A stretch of DNA of 64,000 bases from Singulisphaera sp. GP187 (lineage in GTDB: Bacteria; Planctomycetota; Planctomycetia; Isosphaerales; Isosphaeraceae). Below, in pieces: positions 40,448-49,514 of this stretch (positions within the stretch are counted from its first letter, which is position 1; each line of letters opens with the position of its first letter). Both the position numbers and the translations under genes were made by a program. Under the pieces are notes generated by a model. The model was not told where the DNA came from and ran no database searches. It worked only from the letters and a program-made list of their open reading frames with translations. The stretch lies in NCBI RefSeq assembly GCF_900129635.1, contig NZ_FSRB01000002.1:462727-526726 (forward strand). The letters are read 5' to 3'.

Positions 40448-41065
40448 TCAGACGATCGGTTGACCCGTGTGAGGATCAGGTAGCGAGCCCGCGATCGGGT
40501 TGGATTGAGCGTGGAGCCAGGCGGAGAGGTCGAAGTCGTGATGATCGAGGTTGGGGACCTGTTCGCGCTCGAGGCTGAGGAACCAGTGAGGGTGGGCATT
40601 CTTGCTGTCGGGGAGGCAGTATTCCTGGCTCACAAGCCGCCACTGCTCTTCCTTCGCCTGGTTGAGCGGGAAAAAGGTGTCGCCCGGAAACTCACCTTCG
40701 ACGACGGTAAGCAGGAGCCGGTCCCAGAGGGGGAATGTGTCCTGATAGACCACTCCGCCGCCGATGATCATGACTTCGCCGTGGTCTCCCCCCTGTTGCT
40801 CTGCGGCGATCTTGATTGCGGCTTCCATCGAGCTGGCGACCCGAAATCCCTCCGCGCGGTAGTGGGCCGAACGCGACAGGGCGATGTTGAGTCGACCTGG
40901 CAGCGGGCCACGGAGCGATTCCAAGGTGCGGCGTCCCATGATCACCGGCTTGCCCATGGTGGAATCGCGGAACCGTCTCAGGTCGCGCGGCAGGTGCCAG
41001 GGCATTTTGACGCCATCGCCGATCACTCCGGTTCGACTCATCGCGGCAATGGCAGATACGATCAT
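40448..41065 (-). CDS. folA: Dihydrofolate reductase
   Basis: A 205-residue DHFR. Visible motifs are VSAIAAMSRTGVIG with the MPWHLPRDLRRFRDST segment (Trp and the catalytic acidic position in the usual place), GKPVIMGRRTLESL (cofactor binding), PLPGRLNIALSR, and VMIIGGGVVYQDTF. The C-terminal extension after about residue 165 (EREQVPNLDHHDFDLSAWLHAQ) makes it longer than the usual 160-170. It reduces dihydrofolate with NADPH and lies 52 bases after thyA on the same strand, so the pair forms the thymidylate cycle operon. Confidence 0.95.
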   Translation of the reverse strand: MIVSAIAAMSRTGVIGDGVKMPWHLPRDLRRFRDSTMGKPVIMGRRTLESLRGPLPGRLNIALSRSAHYRAEGFRVASSMEAAIKIAAEQQGGDHGEVMIIGGGVVYQDTFPLWDRLLLTVVEGEFPGDTFFPLNQAKEEQWRLVSQEYCLPDSKNAHPHWFLSLEREQVPNLDHHDFDLSAWLHAQSNPIAGSLPDPHTGQPIV

Positions 41066-41117
41066 GGCGATTCCTTCTCAATCCCTCTCTCATACAACTC
41101 ATCAATCATACGGTCGC

Positions 41118-41954
41118 TCAGACCGCCACCTCGCCTGAGAGGCGGGCATGGTGGCGATAGCCAACCAGCCGGAATTGTTCGGGCGTGAGACCGTCGAGGC
41201 TGGTCACGCTGTCATCGATTTCCAGCTTCGGGAGTGGATAAGGCTCTCGGGCCAGTTGCTCGCCCACCTGATCGAGGTGATTCTCGTAGATGTGTGCGTC
41301 GCCGAATGTATGGATGAACTCGGCGGCCTCGAGACCGGTCACCTTGGCGATCAGGTGGGTCAACAACGCATAGCTTGCGATGTTCCAGGGCACGCCCAAG
41401 AACAGGTCGGCCGACCGCTGGTAGAGCTGGCAGGACAGTCGGCCGTTGTTCATCGAGAACTGGCAGAGCGTGTGGCATCCCGACGGGCCGTGAATCTTGG
41501 GGAGGTCGGCGGGGTTCCAGGCGGTGAGGATCAGCCGGCGCGCGGCCGATGCGGTCGGATCGGCTTTGACTTGCTCGATCCCGCGGAGCAACTCCGCAAC
41601 CTGATCCACGCGCTGTCCGTCGCTCCCCTCCCAGGCCCGCCACTGCTTGCCGTAAATCGGGCCGAGTTCGCCGGTTTCATCGGCCCACTGGTCCCAAATC
41701 TTGACGTTGTGGCGCTGGAGGTAGTCGACGTTCGTTGATCCGCTCAGGAACCAGAGCACCTCGACGACCACCTGCCGGAACGGCACGGTTTTGGTCGTGA
41801 CCAGGGGAAACCCTTGAGTGAGGTCGTAACGGTTCTGATACCCGAAGAGGCTCCGCGTCTTCGGCTTCGTCCCCGTGCTCTCCAGCACCGCGCGCGAGGC
41901 TTTCACCTCGCCTCGTTCGTAGACCAATCGTAGTAAATCCAAATACTGCTTCAT
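41118..41954 (-). CDS. thyA: Thymidylate synthase
   Basis: A 278-residue ThyA. It begins MKQYLDLLRLVYERGE, has RSLFGYQNRYDLTQGFPLVTTK, WGKQWRAWEGS-type region IYGKQWRAWEG, the nucleophile motif PSGCHTLCQFSMNNGRLSCQLYQRSADLFLGVPWNIASYALLTHLIA and the C-terminal GDAHIYENHLDQVGEQL. The catalytic Cys lies in PSGCHTL, with His and the RSAD phosphate-binding segment intact. It methylates dUMP using methylene-tetrahydrofolate, giving dihydrofolate that the adjacent folA recycles. Confidence 0.96.
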   Translation of the reverse strand: MKQYLDLLRLVYERGEVKASRAVLESTGTKPKTRSLFGYQNRYDLTQGFPLVTTKTVPFRQVVVEVLWFLSGSTNVDYLQRHNVKIWDQWADETGELGPIYGKQWRAWEGSDGQRVDQVAELLRGIEQVKADPTASAARRLILTAWNPADLPKIHGPSGCHTLCQFSMNNGRLSCQLYQRSADLFLGVPWNIASYALLTHLIAKVTGLEAAEFIHTFGDAHIYENHLDQVGEQLAREPYPLPKLEIDDSVTSLDGLTPEQFRLVGYRHHARLSGEVAV

Positions 41955-42305
41955 TTTGAGATCCTTCCCGCTCCTGGTTGAACACGTTCCTCACCTCGCG
42001 ACGGGCAGGAAGCTCTCCCAGCATATGCTAGGGGTATCGACATTGAGGACTACGAGAGTCGCGGCGCAACCGAGCGAAATTGTTTTTGAAGCGTTTGGCA
42101 AACTCGGCATCATTGGAATTGTTGAGAGCCTTCCGGCGATTACAAGAGAAGTCGTTGTTACCACGCCTTGGCAAGGCGGTCGTTGTATTGAGGATTTTGT
42201 ATCATAAATGATGCGGTTTTCGCTTGGAATCGGGTCTTAACTGATGCCATTGTAGGAGGTGGGCCGCGATTGCGGTTTTTTTGTGGGGAGGAAGGGAGGG
42301 CGTGA
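41955..42305. other. Intergenic spacer upstream of thyA
   Basis: This 351-base spacer separates thyA from the divergent HTH gene. A short hairpin CCGCGATTGCGG followed by seven T (42264-42282, plus strand) could be a weak terminator. No protein gene is supported. Confidence 0.4.
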
Positions 42306-42695
42306 ATGCGAGACGACGCTGGGGCGCTCAGTATGCTGAATCACCGACGGCGAGAACTCGGTCTCAGCTACGAGTTACTTTCGAAACGAAGTGGTGTCTC
42401 TCGACCGACGGTGCAACGGATTCTATCCGGCCATCATTCGGCTGCGAGCTTTGCCAGCATCCTGGCGATTGCCCAGGCGATGGGGCTCGCGCTTCGGTTC
42501 GATTCCGAGGTCGATCCTCGCAAGCTGAAACGTGAGCAGGCCGAACGGAAGGCGAAAAGGCTCGTCGCCCTGGTTCAGGGGACGTCGGGGCTTGAGGGCC
42601 AGGCGGTGGATCGGAATATGGTCGAGTCAATGATTGAGCAGACCACACACGAGCTTCTTGCAGGCTCGACGCGAAAGCTCTGGAGCGAAGATTGA
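42306..42695 (+). CDS. HTH (XRE-like) transcriptional regulator, antitoxin-like
   Basis: A 129-residue protein. Residues 10-65 form a Cro/C1-type helix-turn-helix (LNHRRRELGLSYELLSKRSGVSRPTVQRILSGHHSAASFASILAIAQAMG). The C-terminal part, LVALVQGTSGLEGQAVDRNMVESMIEQTTHELLAGSTRKLW, is a helical segment seen in small regulators that pair with toxin genes. No toxin-like gene is next to it: downstream is the convergent OYE-type gene after 72 bases. The start at 42306 follows GGAGGAAGGGAGGG. It may be an orphan antitoxin or a simple regulator. Confidence 0.7.
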   Translation: MRDDAGALSMLNHRRRELGLSYELLSKRSGVSRPTVQRILSGHHSAASFASILAIAQAMGLALRFDSEVDPRKLKREQAERKAKRLVALVQGTSGLEGQAVDRNMVESMIEQTTHELLAGSTRKLWSED

Positions 42696-42767
42696 GCCGT
42701 TGGCAACTTCTCCCAGGTGAAACCCCGATCGACCGCTCGGGGCTCATGCTTTCGTACATAGTTTGTC

Positions 42768-44231
<1,464 letters not shown>

Positions 44232-44358
44232 TCCTTGAGCCTCTCGAGACCGACCGGACCGGGGCGCCTCTGTTCTCTGCGCTTCCATTCTCCGCGCGAC
44301 CAGGGCGGCGATCAACCGCCCGGTCGTGATGTCGGTCTCGGAGTCCTACGGCCCGGTC

Positions 44359-45105
44359 TCAACCCTCGTGAGGAATGGCCGAAGCCGAGGTTGAGGTGTC
44401 GCGGCTGCCGATGCCCGCGATCCCGCGGAAGTGGGGGGACGGGAAGATCGACGAGGGGGCCGGATCGGTGGCGACGGCCTCGGTGAGCAAGAACGGGGCG
44501 GGGCCGCGGTGGACCTTTTGCGCGATGGCGCGGAGGCCGGCCTGGGCGAACAGTTCGCGGAATCGCTTCGATGAGGCGTGATGCACGTCCCCTTCGACCC
44601 CGGCGACGCAGACGTCGTAGATGAACCAGCCCCAGAGGCCGTCCCGGTAGCCGTCGATCAGCATCAGCCGGCCCCCCGGCCGCAACACCCGGTGCATCTC
44701 GGCGATCGCCCGGTCCTGGTGGGGGTAGTGGTGGAAGCTGTTGGCGCAGGTCACGATGTCGAACGTGCCCGAGGCGAACGGGAGCCGTTCGCTATCCGCC
44801 TGCGCCGGCTGGATGTGTCCGGCATGCTGCCGCCAACGCTCGGTCCCCTTGGTGAGCATCTCGGCCACCAGGTCGATGCCCCAGACTTTGGCGTTGGGCA
44901 ACGACTCGCGGATTCGGGAGGCGAAGACGCCGGTCCCGCAGCCCACGTCCAAGATCCGCGCGGGGCGATCCTCCACGACGGTACGGATCCTCCGGATCAA
45001 GGCCCGGTGCGATGGCCCGAAGAGGAGCCATTGCAGGATGGAGCGATCGTAGCTTTCGCTCCAGCGGGTGAACTCGTGCGTCGCCTGGTCCCGGTCGTAC
45101 GCCAT
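44359..45105 (-). CDS. SAM-dependent class I methyltransferase
   Basis: A 248-residue protein with the class I motifs: motif I ILDVGCGTGVFASRI (about residues 49-63), KVWGIDLVAEML, TFDIVTCANSFHHY and HRVLRPGGRLMLIDGYRDG, as in the UbiE/Methyltransf_11 group. The start at ATG 45105 has GGGAGG in front. The target is unknown; the group methylates small molecules or quinones. It is divergent from the cysteine desulfurase gene, with a 247-base spacer between. Confidence 0.85.
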   Translation of the reverse strand: MAYDRDQATHEFTRWSESYDRSILQWLLFGPSHRALIRRIRTVVEDRPARILDVGCGTGVFASRIRESLPNAKVWGIDLVAEMLTKGTERWRQHAGHIQPAQADSERLPFASGTFDIVTCANSFHHYPHQDRAIAEMHRVLRPGGRLMLIDGYRDGLWGWFIYDVCVAGVEGDVHHASSKRFRELFAQAGLRAIAQKVHRGPAPFLLTEAVATDPAPSSIFPSPHFRGIAGIGSRDTSTSASAIPHEG

Positions 45106-45352
45106 GGTGCCTCCCTGCGATCTGTTGGATCTGTCGGTGGGAAGGGCGGGCATTTCCATTCGCTCGCCATCGCGCCCCTTTTTGTTTTTTTTTGCGGGTT
45201 TCGCCATCGAAAACCAGAAGGGGTGGGCCATTGTGCCCCGAGTTGATCCCCAAGGGAATTCCAACTACGATGAAAAAGCCGGATATTCCGCGAAAAAAGC
45301 AACGTCGCCTCCGCCCCTTTTCCCTCGTTTCACGTGGAGAGAGCGCCCCGAA

Positions 45353-46516
45353 GTGCCCAACTTGCCCATCTATCTCGACAACCATGCGACCACGCGGGTC
45401 GATCCCCGGGTCCTCGAGGCGATGCTCCCCCATTTCACGTTGACCTATGGCAATGCCGCGAGTGTTGCGCACCGCTTCGGCTGGGAGGCCGCCGAGGCGG
45501 TCGACCGTGGCCGGGAGCAGGTTGCCAGGCTCATCGGTGCGGAGGCGAGAGAGATCATTTTGACGTCGGGGGGGACCGAGTCGAATAACCTGGCGATCAA
45601 GGGGGTCTTGCCGGGCCTGAAGTCGCGTGGGAACCATGTCGTCACCACCGCGATCGAGCACAAGTCGGTGCTTGACCCGCTGAAGCGGCTGGCGCGCGAG
45701 GGGTGGGAATTGACGATGGTCCCCCCTGCCCCGGACGGCCTGGTTTCGGCGGAGTCGATCGCGGCCGCGCTGACCGAGCGGACCGTCCTGGTCTCGGTCA
45801 TGGCGGCCAATAACGAGGTTGGCACGCTCAACCCGATCGCCGCCATCGGCCGCCTCTGCCGCAGCCGCGGTATCCTGTTCCATACCGACGCGATCCAGGC
45901 GGTCGGCAAGGTCCCGCTCGACGTTAACGACGATTCAATCGACTTGTTAAGTCTTTCCGCCCACAAGATTTACGGGCCGAAGGGGGCGGGTGCGCTGTAT
46001 GTGCGCCGTCGTGATCCGCCGGTACGGCTGGTCCCGCTTTTCGATGGCGGCGGTCATGAGCGTGGATTGCGGAGCGGGACCGTGGCGGTCCCGTTGGTCG
46101 TCGGCCTCGGCGAGGCCGCCACGCTGGCGGTTCGGGAGCACGCCGAAGAATCGGCCCGGATCTTGGAGCTCCGCGAGCGGCTGCATGCGGCGATCTCCGG
46201 GCGGGTCCCGGTCCTCCGGCTCAACGGTCATCCGACGCTCCGGCTGCCCGGCAACCTGAACCTGAGCTTCGCCGGCGTCGATGGGGAAGCGTTGATGATG
46301 GCGATGCGCGACGTGGCGGTCAGTTCGGGCTCGGCCTGCACGTCGGCCAACCCCGAGCCGAGCCACGTCCTCCGCGCGATGGGGGTCGACGAGCCGATGG
46401 CGCGGGCCAGCCTGCGATTTGGCCTGGGGCGGTTCACCACCGCCGAGGAAATCGAGTTCGCGGCCGACGCCGTGGCCAGGGCCGTAACCCGGCTCCGAGC
46501 CTCGGATGCGCCTTGA
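45353..46516 (+). CDS. Cysteine desulfurase (IscS/NifS family)
   Basis: A 387-residue PLP enzyme. It starts PNLPIYLDNHATTRVDPRVLEAMLP, has ILTSGGTESNNLAIKG, TTAIEHKSVLDP, MAANNEVGTLNPI, the PLP lysine region SLSAHKIYGPKGAGALYVRR and the active-site Cys loop SSGSACTSANPEPSHVLRAMG, characteristic of the group I NifS/IscS type. The GTG start at 45353 is chosen because family similarity begins at once, with GGAGAGAG upstream. It supplies sulfur for iron-sulfur clusters; the scaffold-carrier gene at 46821 is on the same strand 304 bases later. Confidence 0.93.
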   Translation: MPNLPIYLDNHATTRVDPRVLEAMLPHFTLTYGNAASVAHRFGWEAAEAVDRGREQVARLIGAEAREIILTSGGTESNNLAIKGVLPGLKSRGNHVVTTAIEHKSVLDPLKRLAREGWELTMVPPAPDGLVSAESIAAALTERTVLVSVMAANNEVGTLNPIAAIGRLCRSRGILFHTDAIQAVGKVPLDVNDDSIDLLSLSAHKIYGPKGAGALYVRRRDPPVRLVPLFDGGGHERGLRSGTVAVPLVVGLGEAATLAVREHAEESARILELRERLHAAISGRVPVLRLNGHPTLRLPGNLNLSFAGVDGEALMMAMRDVAVSSGSACTSANPEPSHVLRAMGVDEPMARASLRFGLGRFTTAEEIEFAADAVARAVTRLRASDAP

Positions 46517-46820
46517 ACGAAGCAGCACCACCCATACTGTCTTCCACCGGACGGTTCTCGGGAACGTGGATCCAGGCGAATTCCACCTGGCCACGAACTT
46601 CGGGGGGCTGGGCCGCGTAGGATACTTGGCGGACACCTGACCCATTGAATCACGCGCTGAGCTCTTCCACCGGCGTGTGTGGCGACAAATAGGGGCTTTG
46701 CGAGCCTCTTGTCGGATGTGCGGGAAGGCGTTGGGATTTGACTCGACGTTATGATAGGATTATGGGGAGCGACGCAGCGTCGTCGTACCGGGGACGTTTC
46801 GCCAGCAAAGGAGATTACCG
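46517..46820. other. Spacer between cysteine desulfurase and IscA genes
   Basis: A 304-base spacer without a recognisable RNA or repeat; AAAGGAG (about 46807-46813) is the ribosome site of the following gene. Confidence 0.4.
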
Positions 46821-47150
46821 ATGGGTGTGACCCTGAGTGAAAAGGCTGCTGTTGAGGTCAAGAAGATTGTCTCCGAGCAGAATCTTCCCGAGGAGACGGT
46901 GCTCCGCATCGGCGTCCAGGGGGGAGGCTGCAGCGGTTTCTCATACAGCTTGAACTTCGACACCGCCGTCTCCGAGCGCGACCGCGTCATCGACGTTCAC
47001 GGCGTGAAGCTGGCCGTCGACAAGAAGTTCGACCCCTACCTCGACGGAACGGTTGTCGATTTTTACGACGGCCTGGAAAAGCGCGGCTTCGTCTTCAACA
47101 ACCCGAACGTCGTCAAGTCGTGCGGCTGCGGCAGCTCGTTCCAGGTCTGA
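46821..47150 (+). CDS. Iron-sulfur cluster assembly protein (IscA/ErpA family)
   Basis: A 109-residue A-type carrier protein. It has ITLSEKAAVEVKKI-like start MGVTLSEKAAVEVKKIVSE, RIGVQGGGCSGFSYSL (first conserved Cys in the GGCSGF motif) and the C-terminal VKSCGCGSSFQV with the two Cys of the CGCG motif. All three metal-binding cysteines are present. The carrier delivers Fe-S clusters to apoproteins. The ATG has AAAGGAG 8 bases upstream. A clear terminator follows at 47198-47238. Confidence 0.95.
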   Translation: MGVTLSEKAAVEVKKIVSEQNLPEETVLRIGVQGGGCSGFSYSLNFDTAVSERDRVIDVHGVKLAVDKKFDPYLDGTVVDFYDGLEKRGFVFNNPNVVKSCGCGSSFQV

Positions 47151-47197
47151 TCGTCATCGACCGGCGTTCGACGCCAGCCGTCCTCGAACAACGAATC

Positions 47198-47238
47198 AAA
47201 GGGGTGGGCCATTCCAGTGGCCTGCCCCTTTTTTTTTT
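47198..47238 (+). terminator. Rho-independent terminator after the IscA gene
   Basis: GGGG-T-GGGCCA (47201-47211) pairs with TGGCC-TG-CCCC (47218-47228), followed by ten T (47229-47238). An AAA before the stem also pairs with the first Ts, so it could work in both directions for the convergent ABC operon. Confidence 0.85.
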
Positions 47239-47339
47239 GAGCGGTATCTACCCTCGAATCACGCAGACCCCACCGTTTCGCAAAAAGACAGACAGTTGCA
47301 CCTCGCTCGATGTGTTTCGTTTGTCGTGAGCCGATCGCC

Positions 47340-48167
47340 CTAACTATTCGACGGCAGGTCGCGACGCTGGAAGACGGCGAAGGCCGTGGCAACGCCGATC
47401 GCCCCCACGGCGCCGAGGGCCGTTGCGTGACGGACGAACGACTTGCCCGTGACGGCGACCTCCACCGGGTCGAAGGCCTTGAAGACCGAGAACCGACCAA
47501 TCCACTCCCAATCCGAGAGCGTGGGTAACGTCGACGCGATCCCCGCGGCGAACCCGGCAATCGTTACCGCCGCGGCGATCAGATTCGGCCGCCAGCGGAC
47601 GACGTCCCGGGCGGCGAGGAGGAGCGTGTAGCCGTAGACGGCCACGCCGACCAGGGCCAGGTTCGCGGCGGGCTTGATCAGGGCCAATGCCGTGGGCGGG
47701 TCAGAAACGCGATTGTAGAATCCCCCGACGCGGTTGCCCACGACCAGGGCCGAGGCGAGGACGACGAGCCCGAGCAGGCCGCCCATGACCTGCGTGGCGA
47801 AGTATCCCAGCCTTGAGACCGGCCGCGACAGGGTCAGGTCGAGTGTGCCCCGCTCAATCTCCCCGGCGACCGCGGCGCTCCCCCGCGAAATCGCCCACAG
47901 GCAGATGAGCAGCATCACGAACGGGTGGTTCCAGAACATGACCTGGAACGACAGCGAGGAGAAATCCATCGCCGCGCCGCCCATGCTCCGGGTGAAACGC
48001 TCGAATCGCTCGGCGTCGTTGCCGCTGACGCGGAGGAACTGACGCTCGATACGGGCCGCGATGAACGCCGAGAGCCAACCCAGGCCGAAGAGCGACGCCG
48101 AGGCGAGGCCGAGGAACCATCGCGATTCGTCCCATTGCCTGCGGAGCATCGTGACTATCGCTGTCAT
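47340..48167 (-). CDS. ABC transporter permease subunit (ABC-2 type)
   Basis: A 275-residue membrane protein with several hydrophobic spans (WFLGLASASLFGLGWLSAFI, HPFVMLLICLWAISRGSAAVAG, GLLGLVVLASALVVGN, ANLALVGVAVYGYTLLLAA, NLIAAAVTIAGFAAGIA, ALGAVGAIGVATAFAVF). AVAGEIERGTLDLTLSRPVSR is the typical ABC-2 permease loop. Its start overlaps the stop of the ATPase gene by four bases (ATGA), so both are cotranscribed and form an exporter complex. Substrate unknown. Confidence 0.87.
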   Translation of the reverse strand: MTAIVTMLRRQWDESRWFLGLASASLFGLGWLSAFIAARIERQFLRVSGNDAERFERFTRSMGGAAMDFSSLSFQVMFWNHPFVMLLICLWAISRGSAAVAGEIERGTLDLTLSRPVSRLGYFATQVMGGLLGLVVLASALVVGNRVGGFYNRVSDPPTALALIKPAANLALVGVAVYGYTLLLAARDVVRWRPNLIAAAVTIAGFAAGIASTLPTLSDWEWIGRFSVFKAFDPVEVAVTGKSFVRHATALGAVGAIGVATAFAVFQRRDLPSNS

Positions 48168-49072
48168 GGTCGGTCGTCCTCATCACTCGCGTCGGGCCCG
48201 TGGTATCGGTCATAGAGGCTGCGTAGATCCTCGGTGCCGATGGCGATGTCAACGATGGGCTGAGCACCAATCCAGGTCATCAGCGGGGAGATGACCCCGC
48301 GATGCTCCCAAAGTACGGTGTCCCCGTCCCGCTTCCTCGCGATGAGGCCCAGTTCCTCGGGGAAGCTCTCGGGTACGCCCCCTTGGTAGCGGGCGAGGAC
48401 CATCCGGAGGCCGTGTCGGGCATGCATGTCTTCGACGTGCATCAACCGGCCCCGCCGCATGATGGCCACCCGATCGGAGACCGCCTCGACTTCGGAGAGG
48501 ACGTGCCCCGAGAAGACGACCGTCTGCCCGTTGGTCTTCGCCTCACGGACGAGCGCGATGACGTCGCCCCGGACCGTGGGGTCGAGGGCCGACGTGGGCT
48601 CGTCGAGGATGATGATCTCCACCGGGTCGGCGAACGCCTGCGCGAGAGCGAGCTTCTGCTTCATGCCCGTCGAATAGGTGCGGACCTTGCGCGTGAGGTC
48701 GAGCCCCATCACCCGTTCCGCCAGGGCGACGGCCCGGTCGAGGCCGATGCCCTCGCGGAGGTCGCTCATGTAACGCAGCATTTTGAGCCCGGTCAGGTGG
48801 CCGTAGAGGCGGATTTCACCGGGGAGGAACGAGACAAGGCGCCGCACGTCCCGCCCCTGCCGCCAGGGGTCGAGACCGGCCACTGTGGCGCCTCCAGCGG
48901 TCGGGTAGAGCATGCCGAGGAGGAGGCGGATGAACGTCGTCTTGCCCGCCCCATTCGGCCCCAGGAGTCCCAGGACTTCGCCCTTCCGGACTTCGAGCGT
49001 CACGTCCGACAGGGCGGTGAAGCGCCCGTATCGCTTCGTGAGCCCTTGGGTCGCTATCACCGGCTCGTCCAT
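48164..49072 (-). CDS. ABC transporter ATP-binding protein
   Basis: A 302-residue ATPase. Walker A LGPNGAGKTTFIRLLLG (about residues 37-53), signature YSTGMKQKLALAQAFA, Walker B EIIILDEPTSALDP, and the H-loop GQTVVFSGHVLSEVE are all present. The extra C-terminal region (about 220-302) is typical of exporters of the CcmA/NatA type. It precedes and overlaps the permease gene. It lies 442 bases from the divergent LRR gene. Confidence 0.92.
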   Translation of the reverse strand: MDEPVIATQGLTKRYGRFTALSDVTLEVRKGEVLGLLGPNGAGKTTFIRLLLGMLYPTAGGATVAGLDPWRQGRDVRRLVSFLPGEIRLYGHLTGLKMLRYMSDLREGIGLDRAVALAERVMGLDLTRKVRTYSTGMKQKLALAQAFADPVEIIILDEPTSALDPTVRGDVIALVREAKTNGQTVVFSGHVLSEVEAVSDRVAIMRRGRLMHVEDMHARHGLRMVLARYQGGVPESFPEELGLIARKRDGDTVLWEHRGVISPLMTWIGAQPIVDIAIGTEDLRSLYDRYHGPDASDEDDRP

Positions 49073-49514
49073 TCCATTCGCCTCGCTCCACGTGGACCGC
49101 TCACCGATTGGGGATTGATACCGTTCGGGATCGGATTGCCCGGTCGGTCTACCGGTCCTTTGAGGCCCTTCTCATCCGCGGGTCGCTTGTCCACGAAGAA
49201 TGGAGCCACCCTGGCATCGCCTCACCCCCGCTTTGTCGTCATCAAGCTGAGAACTCCTTCGTCAGCCGCTCGGTGCGAAACTCGATCGATTTCCTCCACG
49301 AATTACTCGATCGCCGAACCATTGTTTCAAAAAAATCGTCAGGCGGGACGTGGTTCCGTGATTCAACGGGACGCCTCTGGAGGATCGGCTTGGGCGTCAT
49401 TGCCCTCCGGCCGTTAGGTTTGCCGGCGGTTCGACGGGCTTGTTAAGATGGTCCGATCTCAAGGTCGGAAGCATAAGCACGTCTGCCAACGAGTCACGGT
49501 CGGGAGGTCAGGTG
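49073..49514. other. Divergent intergenic region, ABC operon and LRR gene
   Basis: 442 bases between divergent genes; it should hold both promoters. I see no repeat of the families in this window and no gene with convincing coding character. Confidence 0.4.

Noticed and set aside
41956..42207. 83-codon plus-strand frame upstream of the HTH gene as a missing toxin
   Set aside because: It has no ribosome site or toxin-like motif and overlaps the thyA promoter region.
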